A DNA stretch of 22,571 nt from MED-G116 sp038107835 (GTDB lineage: Bacteria; Pseudomonadota; Alphaproteobacteria; Puniceispirillales; Puniceispirillaceae). Of the stretch, positions 1 through 6,707 are shown piece after piece (positions within the stretch are counted from its first letter, which is position 1; every line of letters begins with the position of its first letter). The position numbers were made by a program, and so were the translations under genes. The stretch lies in NCBI GenBank assembly GCA_038107835.1, contig JAYNHH010000035.1, positions 1 to 22,571 on the forward strand, in the 5' to 3' direction. The notes below the pieces were generated by a model, which saw nothing but the letters and a program-made list of their open reading frames with translations, made no database searches and was not told the origin of the DNA.

Positions 1-40
1 GCGTGACCTTGGATGCCCGCGTGACGCGTGACCTTGGATG
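1..40. repeat. Two-copy direct repeat, 25-bp period, at window edge
   Basis: The 15-mer GCGTGACCTTGGATG occurs at 1-15 and again at 26-40. The 10-bp spacer (CCCGCGTGAC) itself contains another GCGTGAC. The first copy begins exactly at the window edge, so this may be the right end of a longer tandem array or of an upstream coding repeat. What lies to the left cannot be seen. Confidence 0.6.
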
Positions 41-284
41 AAAGAGAACCATCCTGCGAGAGAGCGGAGTATGTCCGGGTTCATTATCTTTCGCTTGTTA
101 ACCAAAGTTTAATATTATTCCCAATAAATCGAACCTTCTTTACTGAATTTACAGTCTTTTTTCTCCTTTCCCCGGTCAAATTAACGTTTCCTTAAGAACA
201 GGTCGTCTAAACTCCCTGACAGAAGGCAGGCTTTGCTGGTCGGGCATGGTCTGGTTTGGGAAAACCCAGCTTGAGGAGGTAATT
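41..284. other. AT-rich intergenic region upstream of the ArsR gene
   Basis: This stretch is markedly AT-rich from about 90 to 200 compared with the flanking genes and contains no ORF of useful length. It presumably carries the promoter of the regulator at 285. No clear -35/-10 pair could be assigned. A strong ribosome binding site, GAGGAGG at 273-279, sits 5 nt before the ATG at 285. Confidence 0.5.
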
Positions 285-614
285 ATGGCGCGTCAGCCAG
301 AATTGAAATCTGAATATTCAAAGCTCACGACCGTTCTGCGGGCGATGGGCAATGCCAAGCGAATGCGAATTCTGAACGAGCTTGCCGATGGCCGCGAACG
401 ATCGGTTTCCGAACTGGAAAGCGTGATGAACAGCCTGAGCCAGTCTGCGTTGTCGCAGCATCTTGGCCGCCTGCGCCGCGCCAATATCGTGCGGACACGT
501 CAAAAATCACAGACCATTTATTATTCAATCGACGACACGGATGTTCTGCGGATTCTGCGCCTGCTGGAACATATCTATACCGACGACCCAACGATGCAGC
601 GCACCAAACATTGA
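285..614 (+). CDS. ArsR/SmtB-family winged-helix regulator, cysteine-free
   Basis: A 109-residue ArsR-family DNA-binding protein. The winged helix spans roughly residues 15-95: an N-terminal helix with AMGNAKRMRIL, a recognition helix region LSQSALSQHLGRLRRANIV, and a wing RTRQKSQTIYYSI. I chose ATG 285 because GAGGAGG lies 5 nt upstream; the longer GTG/ATG-type reading from 246 has no such site. ArsR regulators usually bind metals or sense thiol/sulfur species through cysteines. This protein has no cysteine at all, so a SqrR/BigR-type dithiol sensor is ruled out and the signal is unknown. It lies upstream of the TauE/TIGR02186/UspA genes on the same strand, so it may control them, but a 307-bp gap intervenes. 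Family assignment is firm; target genes are inferred. Confidence 0.88.
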   Translation: MARQPELKSEYSKLTTVLRAMGNAKRMRILNELADGRERSVSELESVMNSLSQSALSQHLGRLRRANIVRTRQKSQTIYYSIDDTDVLRILRLLEHIYTDDPTMQRTKH

Positions 615-921
615 TCCCACCAGCACCTCGCCTCCCGAATAGACCAGCCACAAGACTGTAACGTTGGTTTCAGACCAGCAACGACAGGCCATGGGACCAG
701 ACAGGCAAAACGGTATGACGCCAGCCGGTTCCGGGTGAATTCCTGTTGCACCCAATGGCGTGATATGCAACACCAATCGCAGTGATTGTTGCCGTCGGCA
801 GCATAGACCGCATCATGGGGGCCAGTGATGGCGATGATGGCGCGGGACGCTCCGGCAAACAGATCGCTGTAAGTTCCAAGACCGGGTTGGTCACGGATCA
901 CCCGTATCAGGCGTCAATTTT
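615..921. other. 307-bp gap without a convincing gene (possible relic)
   Basis: Between the ArsR gene and the TauE gene there is no ORF with a ribosome binding site and a recognisable product. Unlike the other long gaps, it is not AT-rich and is open in more than one frame on the minus strand (for example about 575-901). Those translations resemble no family I know. It may be a decayed gene or ordinary spacer carrying the tauE promoter. Confidence 0.35.
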
Positions 922-1836
922 ATGTATATCTATTTGCCCATCGCTGAAGTCTCGATGCATATCGGCATCATCATTGGACTTGGCGGCGGTGTCGGGTTCC
1001 TGTCGGGACTGTTCGGGGTCGGCGGCGGCTTTTTGATGACTCCCCTGCTGATCTTCTTTGGCATTCCGCCTGCGGTCGCCGTCTCGACAGAGGCAAACCA
1101 GATCGTCGCCTCATCGGTATCCGGCGTGCTGGCGCATATGCGGCGCGGCAATGTCGATTTCAAAATGGGTGGCATTCTTATGCTTGGCGGTGTCATCGGC
1201 TCGTCGCTTGGCGTCGTGCTGTTCTCATTCCTGCGCTCAATCGGCCAGATCGATCTGGTGATCAAGCTGTCCTATGTCGTCTTTCTCGGGATCATTGGCG
1301 CGCTGATGCTGGCCGAGAGCCTGCGCACCATAATGCGCTCGCGCAAGCCGGGCGGCGCGCGTGGCAAGCTGCATCAGCATAACTGGCTGCATGGTCTGCC
1401 CCTCAAGATGCGTTTTCGCCGCTCGAAGCTCTATATCAGCGCCATCCTGCCGCTGGCCATCGGCGCCTTTGTCGGCGTTCTGGCAGCGATCATGGGTGTT
1501 GGCGGTGGTTTCATCATGGTGCCGGCGATGATCTATCTGCTTGGCATGCCGACATCGGTGGTTGTCGGCACTTCGCTGTTCCAGATCATTTTCGTGACAG
1601 CCAACGTGACCCTGCTGCAGTCGATTCAGACGCAGACCGTTGATTTCGTGCTGGCCGGCCTGTTGCTGTTCGGTGCGGTAATCGGGGCGCAGTTCGGCAG
1701 CCGGGCCAGTTCGGTTCTGCGGGGCGAGCAGCTGCGCGGCCTGCTGGCGCTGCTGGTTCTGGCTGTCTGTGTCAAAATTGGCTATGACCTTGTGGTCAGA
1801 CCCGAGGATCTGCTGTCGGTGGAGTTGCTGAAATGA
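922..1836 (+). CDS. TauE/SafE-family anion (sulfite/organosulfonate) exporter
   Basis: A 304-residue inner-membrane permease of the TauE/SafE (DUF81) family, whose members export sulfite or transport sulfonate-related anions. Two homologous halves are visible, each opening with a glycine-rich helix: GLFGVGGGFLMTPLLIF near residues 30-48 and GVLAAIMGVGGGFIMVPAM near residues 182-203. About eight hydrophobic segments are present, with a basic cytoplasmic loop near residues 135-170. ATG 922 has no strong ribosome binding site, but the N-terminus MYIYLPIAEV matches the usual start of alphaproteobacterial members as I recall them, which supports it over the internal Met at 955. Its stop overlaps the next start (ATGA), so translation of the two is probably coupled. 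The substrate is inferred from family and could be sulfite, sulfoacetate or another anion. Confidence 0.88.
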   Translation: MYIYLPIAEVSMHIGIIIGLGGGVGFLSGLFGVGGGFLMTPLLIFFGIPPAVAVSTEANQIVASSVSGVLAHMRRGNVDFKMGGILMLGGVIGSSLGVVLFSFLRSIGQIDLVIKLSYVVFLGIIGALMLAESLRTIMRSRKPGGARGKLHQHNWLHGLPLKMRFRRSKLYISAILPLAIGAFVGVLAAIMGVGGGFIMVPAMIYLLGMPTSVVVGTSLFQIIFVTANVTLLQSIQTQTVDFVLAGLLLFGAVIGAQFGSRASSVLRGEQLRGLLALLVLAVCVKIGYDLVVRPEDLLSVELLK

Positions 1837-2642
1837 GTCGGCAAAACAGCGTGATGATGCTGCTGGGACTGTGGCTGATGCTGGCCACCTCACCAGCCAG
1901 CGCGACACCACAGCGGCTTGTCGCCGATCTCTCACAGGACAATGTCGAGATCACCAGCAGCTATCACGGCACTAAACTGCTGCTGTTTGGTGCCTTTGAA
2001 GGCATGGATGGCGATGACGTCGTGCTGCTCGTCTCTGGTCCGCAGATTCGCCTTGCCCAGCGACGCAGTGACAAGGTGGCCGGCATCTGGGTCAATGTCG
2101 AGACCAACATCTGGGAAAATGCGCCCAGCTTCTACCACGTTTTCTCGACGCGTCCACTTGCCGAGATTGCCGCGCCTGAGACGCTGCGCACGGCCAGAAT
2201 TGGCCCCCGCTCGCTGCCGCTGGAATTCACCAGGCAGGGAGGCGCGCAAAACGGCCATGAGCAGGGTGCAGAATCAACGACAGGTGGCGCAGCAACCGCC
2301 GCCAGCGCGGATATGGTCAGTGGGTTGATCCGCAATATGCAGGATCTGGGTCTGTGGGCCGAGAAAACAGCGGCGGTAACGCTGCAGCAGAACATGCTGT
2401 TCCGGGCAACACTGGATTTGCCAAAAAATGTACCTCCGGGTAATTATGAGGTGCGTGTTGTGCATTTTCGTGATGGCGGTATCCTCAATGAGGAGACAAC
2501 CGGCATGAAAATCAAGAAGGCTGGATTGAGTGCTTTGATCTATAATTTCGCGCATGACTATTCGGCATTCTACGGGGTGTTCGCAATCGTCTTTGCGGTG
2601 TGCTCAGGCTGGCTCGCAGCAGTTGCCTTTCGCCGCAAATAG
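1833..2642 (+). CDS. TIGR02186-family membrane-anchored periplasmic protein
   Basis: A 269-residue protein with an N-terminal signal peptide (residues 1-24, ending SPASA) and one C-terminal transmembrane helix (about residues 243-265), followed by a short basic tail FRRK. The part between is therefore periplasmic. The start overlaps the upstream permease stop by 4 bp. I recognise it as the TIGR02186 family, an uncharacterised family of alphaproteobacteria habitually encoded beside TauE/SafE permeases. The body contains FGAFEGMDGDDVVLLVSGP and IWVNVETNIWENAPSFYHVFS, which are typical of that family. Likely role: partner or assembly subunit of the exporter. No biochemical function is established, so that role is inferred from gene pairing. 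Confidence 0.82.
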   Translation: MSRQNSVMMLLGLWLMLATSPASATPQRLVADLSQDNVEITSSYHGTKLLLFGAFEGMDGDDVVLLVSGPQIRLAQRRSDKVAGIWVNVETNIWENAPSFYHVFSTRPLAEIAAPETLRTARIGPRSLPLEFTRQGGAQNGHEQGAESTTGGAATAASADMVSGLIRNMQDLGLWAEKTAAVTLQQNMLFRATLDLPKNVPPGNYEVRVVHFRDGGILNEETTGMKIKKAGLSALIYNFAHDYSAFYGVFAIVFAVCSGWLAAVAFRRK

Positions 2643-2694
2643 GCGCAGATGACAAGACGGTTTTTTTGGGACTTACCTATTCAGGGGGCTGAGG

Positions 2695-3165
2695 ATGGCA
2701 AAGAAGGATCCGGTATTTCTGGTCGTTGTTGACGACTCGGAGGAAATGCATCAGGCGCTGCAGTTTGCCTGTGGGCGCGCCAAGGCCGTTGGTGGCAAGG
2801 TCGCGCTGATGTATTGCATCGCCCCCGCCGAATTTGAATATTGGGCCGGGGTCGGCGAATTGATGCGCCAGGAAGCACGCGAGGCTGCCGAGGAAAAAAT
2901 GACCATCCATGCCGAATATGCCAAGGGTCTGACCGGCGAGATTCCAGTGCTGTTCGTTCGTGAGGGAGATACCAGCGATGAATTGCTGGCGCTGATCGAC
3001 GAGGAGCCGTCAATCTCGCTGCTGGTTCTGGGCGCGGACACGCAGTCAGAGACAGCCGGACCCCTGATCAGTTTTCTGATGTCTCGCGGGGCGTCCCGAT
3101 GCCGGGTGCCGATCACCGTCGTTCCGGGCAATCTGAGCGATGAGCAGCTTGACGCGCTTTTCTAG
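2695..3165 (+). CDS. Universal stress protein (UspA family)
   Basis: A 156-residue single-domain UspA-fold protein. It has the N-terminal strand FLVVVDDSEEMHQAL, a central VALMYCIAP strand, a long charged helix (EAREAAEEKMTIHAEYA), and a C-terminal LVLGADT...PITVVPG. The usual ATP-binding G-2X-G-9X-G(S/T) motif is not clearly intact: VLGADTQSETAGPLISFLM has different spacing, so it may be a non-nucleotide-binding member. GGGGGCTGAGG precedes the ATG at 2695. It follows the TIGR02186 gene by 52 bp on the same strand and is probably cotranscribed with it. Confidence 0.85.
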   Translation: MAKKDPVFLVVVDDSEEMHQALQFACGRAKAVGGKVALMYCIAPAEFEYWAGVGELMRQEAREAAEEKMTIHAEYAKGLTGEIPVLFVREGDTSDELLALIDEEPSISLLVLGADTQSETAGPLISFLMSRGASRCRVPITVVPGNLSDEQLDALF

Positions 3166-3182
3166 CCAGCATCTTTAACCAT

Positions 3183-3221
3183 GGCAAAACCATCCTATAT
3201 CTTGTCAGGCCGGGTTTTGCC
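3183..3221. repeat. 8-bp inverted repeat after the UspA gene
   Basis: GGCAAAAC at 3183-3190 is the exact reverse complement of GTTTTGCC at 3214-3221, with a 23-nt loop. It lies between the uspA-like stop (3165) and the cyclophilin start (3288). There is no T-tract, so it is not a standard intrinsic terminator. It could be an operator or an mRNA 3'-end structure. Confidence 0.35.
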
Positions 3222-3287
3222 CCTGGTGGTCCAGTGCAGCCTGCCTGCACGGATCCAGTTCATAAACAGCCAGCACAGGACGGGTTC

Positions 3288-3815
3288 ATGAGCCGATTTA
3301 TCACTGCACTTCTGGGAGTTACCTTTTTCATCATGACAACTGCAGCAAACGCAACCAGCGACAATGGGGCGGGTCAGACCCTCCTTCTCGAGACCAGCCA
3401 GGGGCAGGTCGAAATCAAAATGCTACCCGAACTGGCGCCAAAGCATGTCGCCCGGATCACCGAATTGGCCAGCAACGGCTTTTATGACGGGATCATCTTT
3501 CATCGGGTCATCCCCGGCTTCATGGCGCAGACAGGCGATCCGGACGGCACCGGCATGGGCGGTTCCGGGCAGAAGCTGGAAGCCGAGTTCACCGATTACG
3601 AATATCGGGAGGGTACGGTCGGCATGGCCCGGTCAATGAACCCGAATTCAGGCGACAGCCAGTTTTTCATCTGTTTTGAGGGCTGTGGCCATCTGACAGG
3701 CCAGTACACCGTATGGGGACAGGTTGAGCGCGGCATGGACACGGTGCGCAAGATTGCCATTGGCGAGCCACCTGCCGACCCCGACAAGATCGTCTCGGCA
3801 AGCGTCATCGACTGA
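3288..3815 (+). CDS. Secreted cyclophilin-type peptidyl-prolyl cis-trans isomerase
   Basis: A 175-residue cyclophilin that accelerates proline cis-trans isomerisation during protein folding. An N-terminal signal peptide (residues 1-23, MSRFITALLGV...ANA) places it in the periplasm, like PpiA. Core motifs are intact: IIFHRVIPGFMAQTGDP with the catalytic Arg, GTVGMARSMNPNSGDSQFFI, and YTVWGQVERGMDTV. I chose ATG 3288 because the signal peptide begins there; a GTG-initiated extension from 3234 would put a polar stretch ahead of it. Length is normal for bacterial periplasmic cyclophilins. It stands alone between the UspA gene and the convergent permease gene. Confidence 0.92.
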   Translation: MSRFITALLGVTFFIMTTAANATSDNGAGQTLLLETSQGQVEIKMLPELAPKHVARITELASNGFYDGIIFHRVIPGFMAQTGDPDGTGMGGSGQKLEAEFTDYEYREGTVGMARSMNPNSGDSQFFICFEGCGHLTGQYTVWGQVERGMDTVRKIAIGEPPADPDKIVSASVID

Positions 3816-3831
3816 CAGGAGACCGCCGTCT

Positions 3832-3884
3832 CGCCACCGCCTGCTGAACAGTGACCAGATTATCTGGTCTGTTCAGTTGGTGGC
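3832..3884. terminator. Large hairpin between convergent genes, over the permease stop codon
   Basis: CTGAACAG (3844-3851) pairs with CTGTTCAG (3869-3876), and inside it ACCAGA (3854-3859) pairs with TCTGGT (3863-3868), leaving a TTA loop. Outside, CGCCACC (about 3832-3838) can pair with GGTGGCG (about 3878-3884). It sits between the cyclophilin stop (3815) and the minus-strand permease, whose TAA stop is the loop itself (3862-3860). It has no T-tract on either strand. A bidirectional terminator or 3'-end stabiliser is the simplest reading. Confidence 0.5.
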
Positions 3885-4783
3885 GGGCACATGGTGGACA
3901 CCGGGCGCGCTTTTGGCCGACTGGTAAAATAGACAATGATGCCAGTCCAGATCAGACCAAAGGTCAACCCATCGCCAAGCGTGAACGCCCCGCCAAAGAC
4001 AAAAACGCCAAGGCAGAGCTGGGTCGTCGGGTTGGCGTAGAACAGCAGGCTGGCCATGGCAAAGGGTAGATCCCGGTTGCCTGCATGATAGAGCAGCAGC
4101 GGCACCACCGTGATCACGCCGGCAAACAGCGCCAGCAGAATATTGAAAAATCCGCCGCCATAAAAGACCGGCTGGCCATCATGGGCCATCCAGATGAGAT
4201 ACCCAGCCGCCAGGGGCATCACCACAAGCGTTTCGACAAACATGCCCATGACCGGATCAATTCCCATCCTTTTCCGGGTCACACCATAGAGGCCGAAAGT
4301 GACAGCCAAACACAGACCAATGATCGGCAGGCGGCCATCCAGCCCCATCTTGGCAAGAACGCCGCAGACGACGATACCAACAGCCACCCAGCCAAGCCGG
4401 TCCAGCCTTTCGCCCAGAAGCAGGATGCCAAGAACAACAGCGACAAGCGGATAGATGAAATAGCCAAGCGCGGCCTCGATAGCGTGGCCCGCCTGCACGG
4501 CATAGACAAACAGACCCCAATTCACCGTCAGCAGAAATGAGGACACAACAAAGCCTCGCCGCGTCGCCCCATCGGCAATGACGCCGGGAACCATGCGCAC
4601 GCCACCAGTTATCAGCATGAAAAATAGAAGCAGAACCCCCGACCAGAGCGCCCGATGGGCGACAATCTCATAGGGGTTAGTGGCATCGACAATATCGATA
4701 TAGAGCGGCACAAGGCCCCACAGCAGCGCCGCTGCAAGGGCACAGGCAGCGCCGCGAAAGCGAATTTTTGACGCAGGAGGCAT
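3860..4783 (-). CDS. rarD: RarD-type EamA (DMT superfamily) permease
   Basis: A 307-residue integral membrane protein of the drug/metabolite transporter superfamily with about ten hydrophobic segments. It fits the RarD subgroup rather than generic EamA. The N-terminal segment has ALLWGLVPLYIDIV, then NPYEIVAHRALWSGVLL, then NWGLFVYAVQAGHAIEAALG followed by YFIYPLVAVVLGILLLGERL, which is the RarD signature region. The second half has FGLYGVTRKR and LLFYANPTTQLCLGVFVF. RarD was named for chloramphenicol sensitivity; the true substrate is unknown. The ribosome binding site is weak (GAGAG region just upstream of 4783). It is convergent with the cyclophilin and divergent from the cold-shock gene. 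Confidence 0.85.
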   Translation of the reverse strand: MPPASKIRFRGAACALAAALLWGLVPLYIDIVDATNPYEIVAHRALWSGVLLLFFMLITGGVRMVPGVIADGATRRGFVVSSFLLTVNWGLFVYAVQAGHAIEAALGYFIYPLVAVVLGILLLGERLDRLGWVAVGIVVCGVLAKMGLDGRLPIIGLCLAVTFGLYGVTRKRMGIDPVMGMFVETLVVMPLAAGYLIWMAHDGQPVFYGGGFFNILLALFAGVITVVPLLLYHAGNRDLPFAMASLLFYANPTTQLCLGVFVFGGAFTLGDGLTFGLIWTGIIVYFTSRPKARPVSTMCPPPTEQTR

Positions 4784-5133
4784 GAGCGGCCATCTCTCAA
4801 GGTGATAGGGACAGGACCGTGCGGACCAATCAGCACAGAACCAAAGTTGGAATGGTTATATGACTGTTTTTCAATCAGTTGAACCCCTGATGGGAAACAG
4901 GCCGACAAATTGTGCATCACGCGTGGCTGGCCCGCAGTTGCAAAGCTGTACCATCAATTGAACAGCCTCGCTGCAATTAAAAATTTGACAACATGAGCCA
5001 GCCGCCACATATGTAGGGTGCCGTAAGGCTATATGAGACCTGATTCCCGTGCGAACAGTGACATATGTAGCATAAAATTGAATAACTGGTCGAAACCAGC
5101 GGCTTGTTTCGACTCATTTTGGAGACTAAACGA
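4784..5133. promoter_or_regulatory. 350-bp divergent regulatory region and long cold-shock leader
   Basis: The region between the permease and the cold-shock gene carries no ORF. A consensus TTGACA lies at 4985-4990, with CATATG 17 nt later at 5008-5013 as a weak -10, which would give a cold-shock mRNA leader of over 100 nt. TAAAAT at 5073-5078 is an alternative -10-like box. The 10-mer ACATATGTAG, which contains the palindrome ACATATGT, occurs at 5007-5016 and 5061-5070. Two competing hairpins lie at 5086-5113. Long structured leaders are typical of cspA-family genes. Confidence 0.5.
5086..5113 (+). promoter_or_regulatory. Mutually exclusive hairpins just upstream of the cold-shock RBS
   Basis: CTGGT (5086-5090) and ACCAG (5095-5099) form a 5-bp stem with a CGAA tetraloop. 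Overlapping it, GTCGAAAC (5089-5096) and GTTTCGAC (5106-5113) form a perfect 8-bp stem with a 9-nt loop. The two cannot coexist. Both end a few bases before the GGAG ribosome binding site at 5121-5124. This is the geometry of a temperature-responsive leader, but function is inferred. Confidence 0.4.
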
Positions 5134-5343
5134 ATGTCACAAGGCACTGTAAAGTGGTTTAACACGCAAAAGGGATATGGCTTCATCAATCCTGACGAAT
5201 CCGGCAATGATGTGTTTGTTCACATCACCGCTGTCCAGAATTCCGGCCTGAACGGTCTGAATGAAGGTCAGAAGGTCACATACGATCTTGAAGAACAGCG
5301 CAACGGCAAAGTCGCCGCTGTCAACCTCGCTGTCGTAGAATAG
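5134..5343 (+). CDS. Cold-shock-domain protein (CspA family)
   Basis: A 69-residue single cold-shock domain that binds single-stranded nucleic acid and acts as an RNA chaperone. RNP1 is KGYGFI and RNP2 is DVFVHI, preceded by the standard N-terminus GTVKWFN. Size is normal for the family. ATG 5134 was chosen because the protein starts there in the family and GGAG lies 9 nt upstream; an upstream in-frame TTG at 5104 would add ten unrelated residues. It is monocistronic, with its own leader and an intrinsic terminator at 5416. Confidence 0.96.
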   Translation: MSQGTVKWFNTQKGYGFINPDESGNDVFVHITAVQNSGLNGLNEGQKVTYDLEEQRNGKVAAVNLAVVE

Positions 5344-5415
5344 CTGTCGGCCAGCTGAGGCCCTGCACCGGGCAGTGATCAGCGGGGTTTTACAGCAGTT
5401 TGCAGATTTTAAGAG

Positions 5416-5440
5416 AAGGCCGCCATTCTGGCGGCCTTTT
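5416..5440 (+). terminator. Rho-independent terminator of the cold-shock gene
   Basis: AAGGCCGCC (5416-5424), loop ATTCT, GGCGGCCTT (5430-5438), ending in a TTTT run (5437-5440). A 9-bp GC-rich stem with a T-tract about 70 nt after the stop at 5343. On the minus strand the same stem lies just past the dmdA stop (5460) and could serve it too, although the T-tract there is poorer. Confidence 0.85.
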
Positions 5441-5459
5441 CCGTTTGGGTGCCATGCGG

Positions 5460-6569
5460 CTAGATGATCGGCAGGGGAACGATGGACGCTGTCCGCTGGC
5501 CCCAGTCAGACGCAATATCAACCGGCTGGCCGGATTCAATGGCCGCCGTCGAGACCATGGCAACAGCGATGTTTGACTGCACCCGTGGAGAATAGGCCGC
5601 CGCCGACACATAGCCAACATAGTCGCCATTCTGATGCAGCTCCCAGCGCGCCTCGTTGGTGGCGGGGAAGGCATCACCATCGATCAGCAGGCCCATGAAA
5701 CGGCGCTTCACACCAGCTTCACGCAGCGCACGGAGCGCCGCCTTGCCGACAAAATCCTGTTGCTGGTCGACATCGATGAATTTATCCATCCCAAGCTCAT
5801 AGGGCGTGGTTGCATCATCCGTATCAGCACCATATGAGATCAACCCGCTTTCCACACGCTCAATGTAATTTGGCGTGCCGGGACCAATGCCATAGCCCGC
5901 CCCAGCCTGTTTGACCAGCTGCCAGAGTCTGGCACCGTAGCGGCCATCGCGCAGATAGAGTTCATAACCGCCCTGTTTTGACCAGCCGGACCGCGCCACG
6001 ATGAGCGGGATCCCCTCAAGCTCTGCCTCGGCAAAGCCAAAATATCTGAGCGTCCTGATCCAGTCGCCAAACATGTCGGCAACAACGTCAGCGGCCTTTG
6101 GCCCCTGAATGGCCAGCGGCGAGACATCGGGTTCATGGACGCGGACATCCATGCCCCGCGCCCCGGCAATGCCGGCAGCCCACAGGGCAATGTCGCTGTC
6201 GGCAATGGAAAGCCATATCTCATCATCGGCGATCTGGAGAAGCACCGGGTCATTGATCAATGTACCCTCATAATTGCAGATCGGCACATATTTGCCCTGA
6301 CCAATTTTCAGCCCATCAAGATTACGCGGCGTCAGATAGCGGGCCAGCGCAACAGCATCCGGACCCTTTAGCGCGACCTGCCGCTCAACACCGACATCCC
6401 ACATGGCAACGCCATTGATCACCCGCTCATATTCAGCGGCCGAATCGCCATAGCTGGTCGGCATATACATATGATTGTAAACACTGGCGGCAGCCATGCC
6501 ATCGGCACGGGCAGCATCAAAGAATGGGCTTTTGCGAACACGTGCCCCGATCGACAGTTGCAGCGCCAT
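5460..6569 (-). CDS. dmdA: Dimethylsulfoniopropionate (DMSP) demethylase, GcvT-like fold
   Basis: A 369-residue tetrahydrofolate-dependent methyltransferase of the GcvT superfamily. DmdA moves a methyl group from DMSP to THF, giving methylmercaptopropionate and 5-methyl-THF in the cytoplasm. Segments I associate with DmdA rather than plain GcvT are all present: YNHM at 31-34, WDVGVERQV at 57-65, SIADSD at 121-126, ARSGWSKQGGYELY at 192-205, and GPGTPNYIERVESGLISYG at 229-247. Length is right for the family. ATG 6569 follows GGGAG with good spacing; the upstream in-frame start adds only seven residues. It is co-directional with the threonine aldolase and ferredoxin reductase genes. No dmdBCD genes are in the window. 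A demethylase for another onium compound (such as a betaine) is the main alternative. Confidence 0.78.
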   Translation of the reverse strand: MALQLSIGARVRKSPFFDAARADGMAAASVYNHMYMPTSYGDSAAEYERVINGVAMWDVGVERQVALKGPDAVALARYLTPRNLDGLKIGQGKYVPICNYEGTLINDPVLLQIADDEIWLSIADSDIALWAAGIAGARGMDVRVHEPDVSPLAIQGPKAADVVADMFGDWIRTLRYFGFAEAELEGIPLIVARSGWSKQGGYELYLRDGRYGARLWQLVKQAGAGYGIGPGTPNYIERVESGLISYGADTDDATTPYELGMDKFIDVDQQQDFVGKAALRALREAGVKRRFMGLLIDGDAFPATNEARWELHQNGDYVGYVSAAAYSPRVQSNIAVAMVSTAAIESGQPVDIASDWGQRTASIVPLPII

Positions 6570-6618
6570 AAGCGTCTCCCTAAAAACCAAACCGTAGAAC
6601 GCAGGGATAGTGCCACAG

Positions 6619-6656
6619 CTGTTTTCAGCAGTTATTCAGCGTGCGTCAGAAAACAG
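6619..6656. repeat. 8-bp inverted repeat upstream of dmdA
   Basis: CTGTTTTC (6619-6626) and GAAAACAG (6649-6656) are perfect complements separated by 22 nt, in the 138-bp spacer between ltaE and dmdA. With no T-tract it is a poor intrinsic terminator. It could be a binding site controlling dmdA or a processed intercistronic structure. Confidence 0.35.
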
Positions 6657-6707
6657 GACGGATTCAGGCCAAAATTCACTCAAAACCGCCTTGCGCCACT
6701 AGATATG

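Noticed and set aside
1237..1935. Long minus-strand ORF of 232 codons over the TauE gene
   Set aside because: Antisense shadow rich in Gln, Arg and Asp, opposite an obvious membrane transporter.
4928..4942. Possible sigma-54 promoter TGG...TTGCA before the cold-shock gene
   Set aside because: GG and GC are 9 nt apart instead of 10, a spacing that is not tolerated.
6570..6707. Riboswitch in front of dmdA
   Set aside because: Only an isolated 8-bp inverted repeat is visible; no multi-stem architecture resembling a known SAM- or THF-type riboswitch could be drawn.
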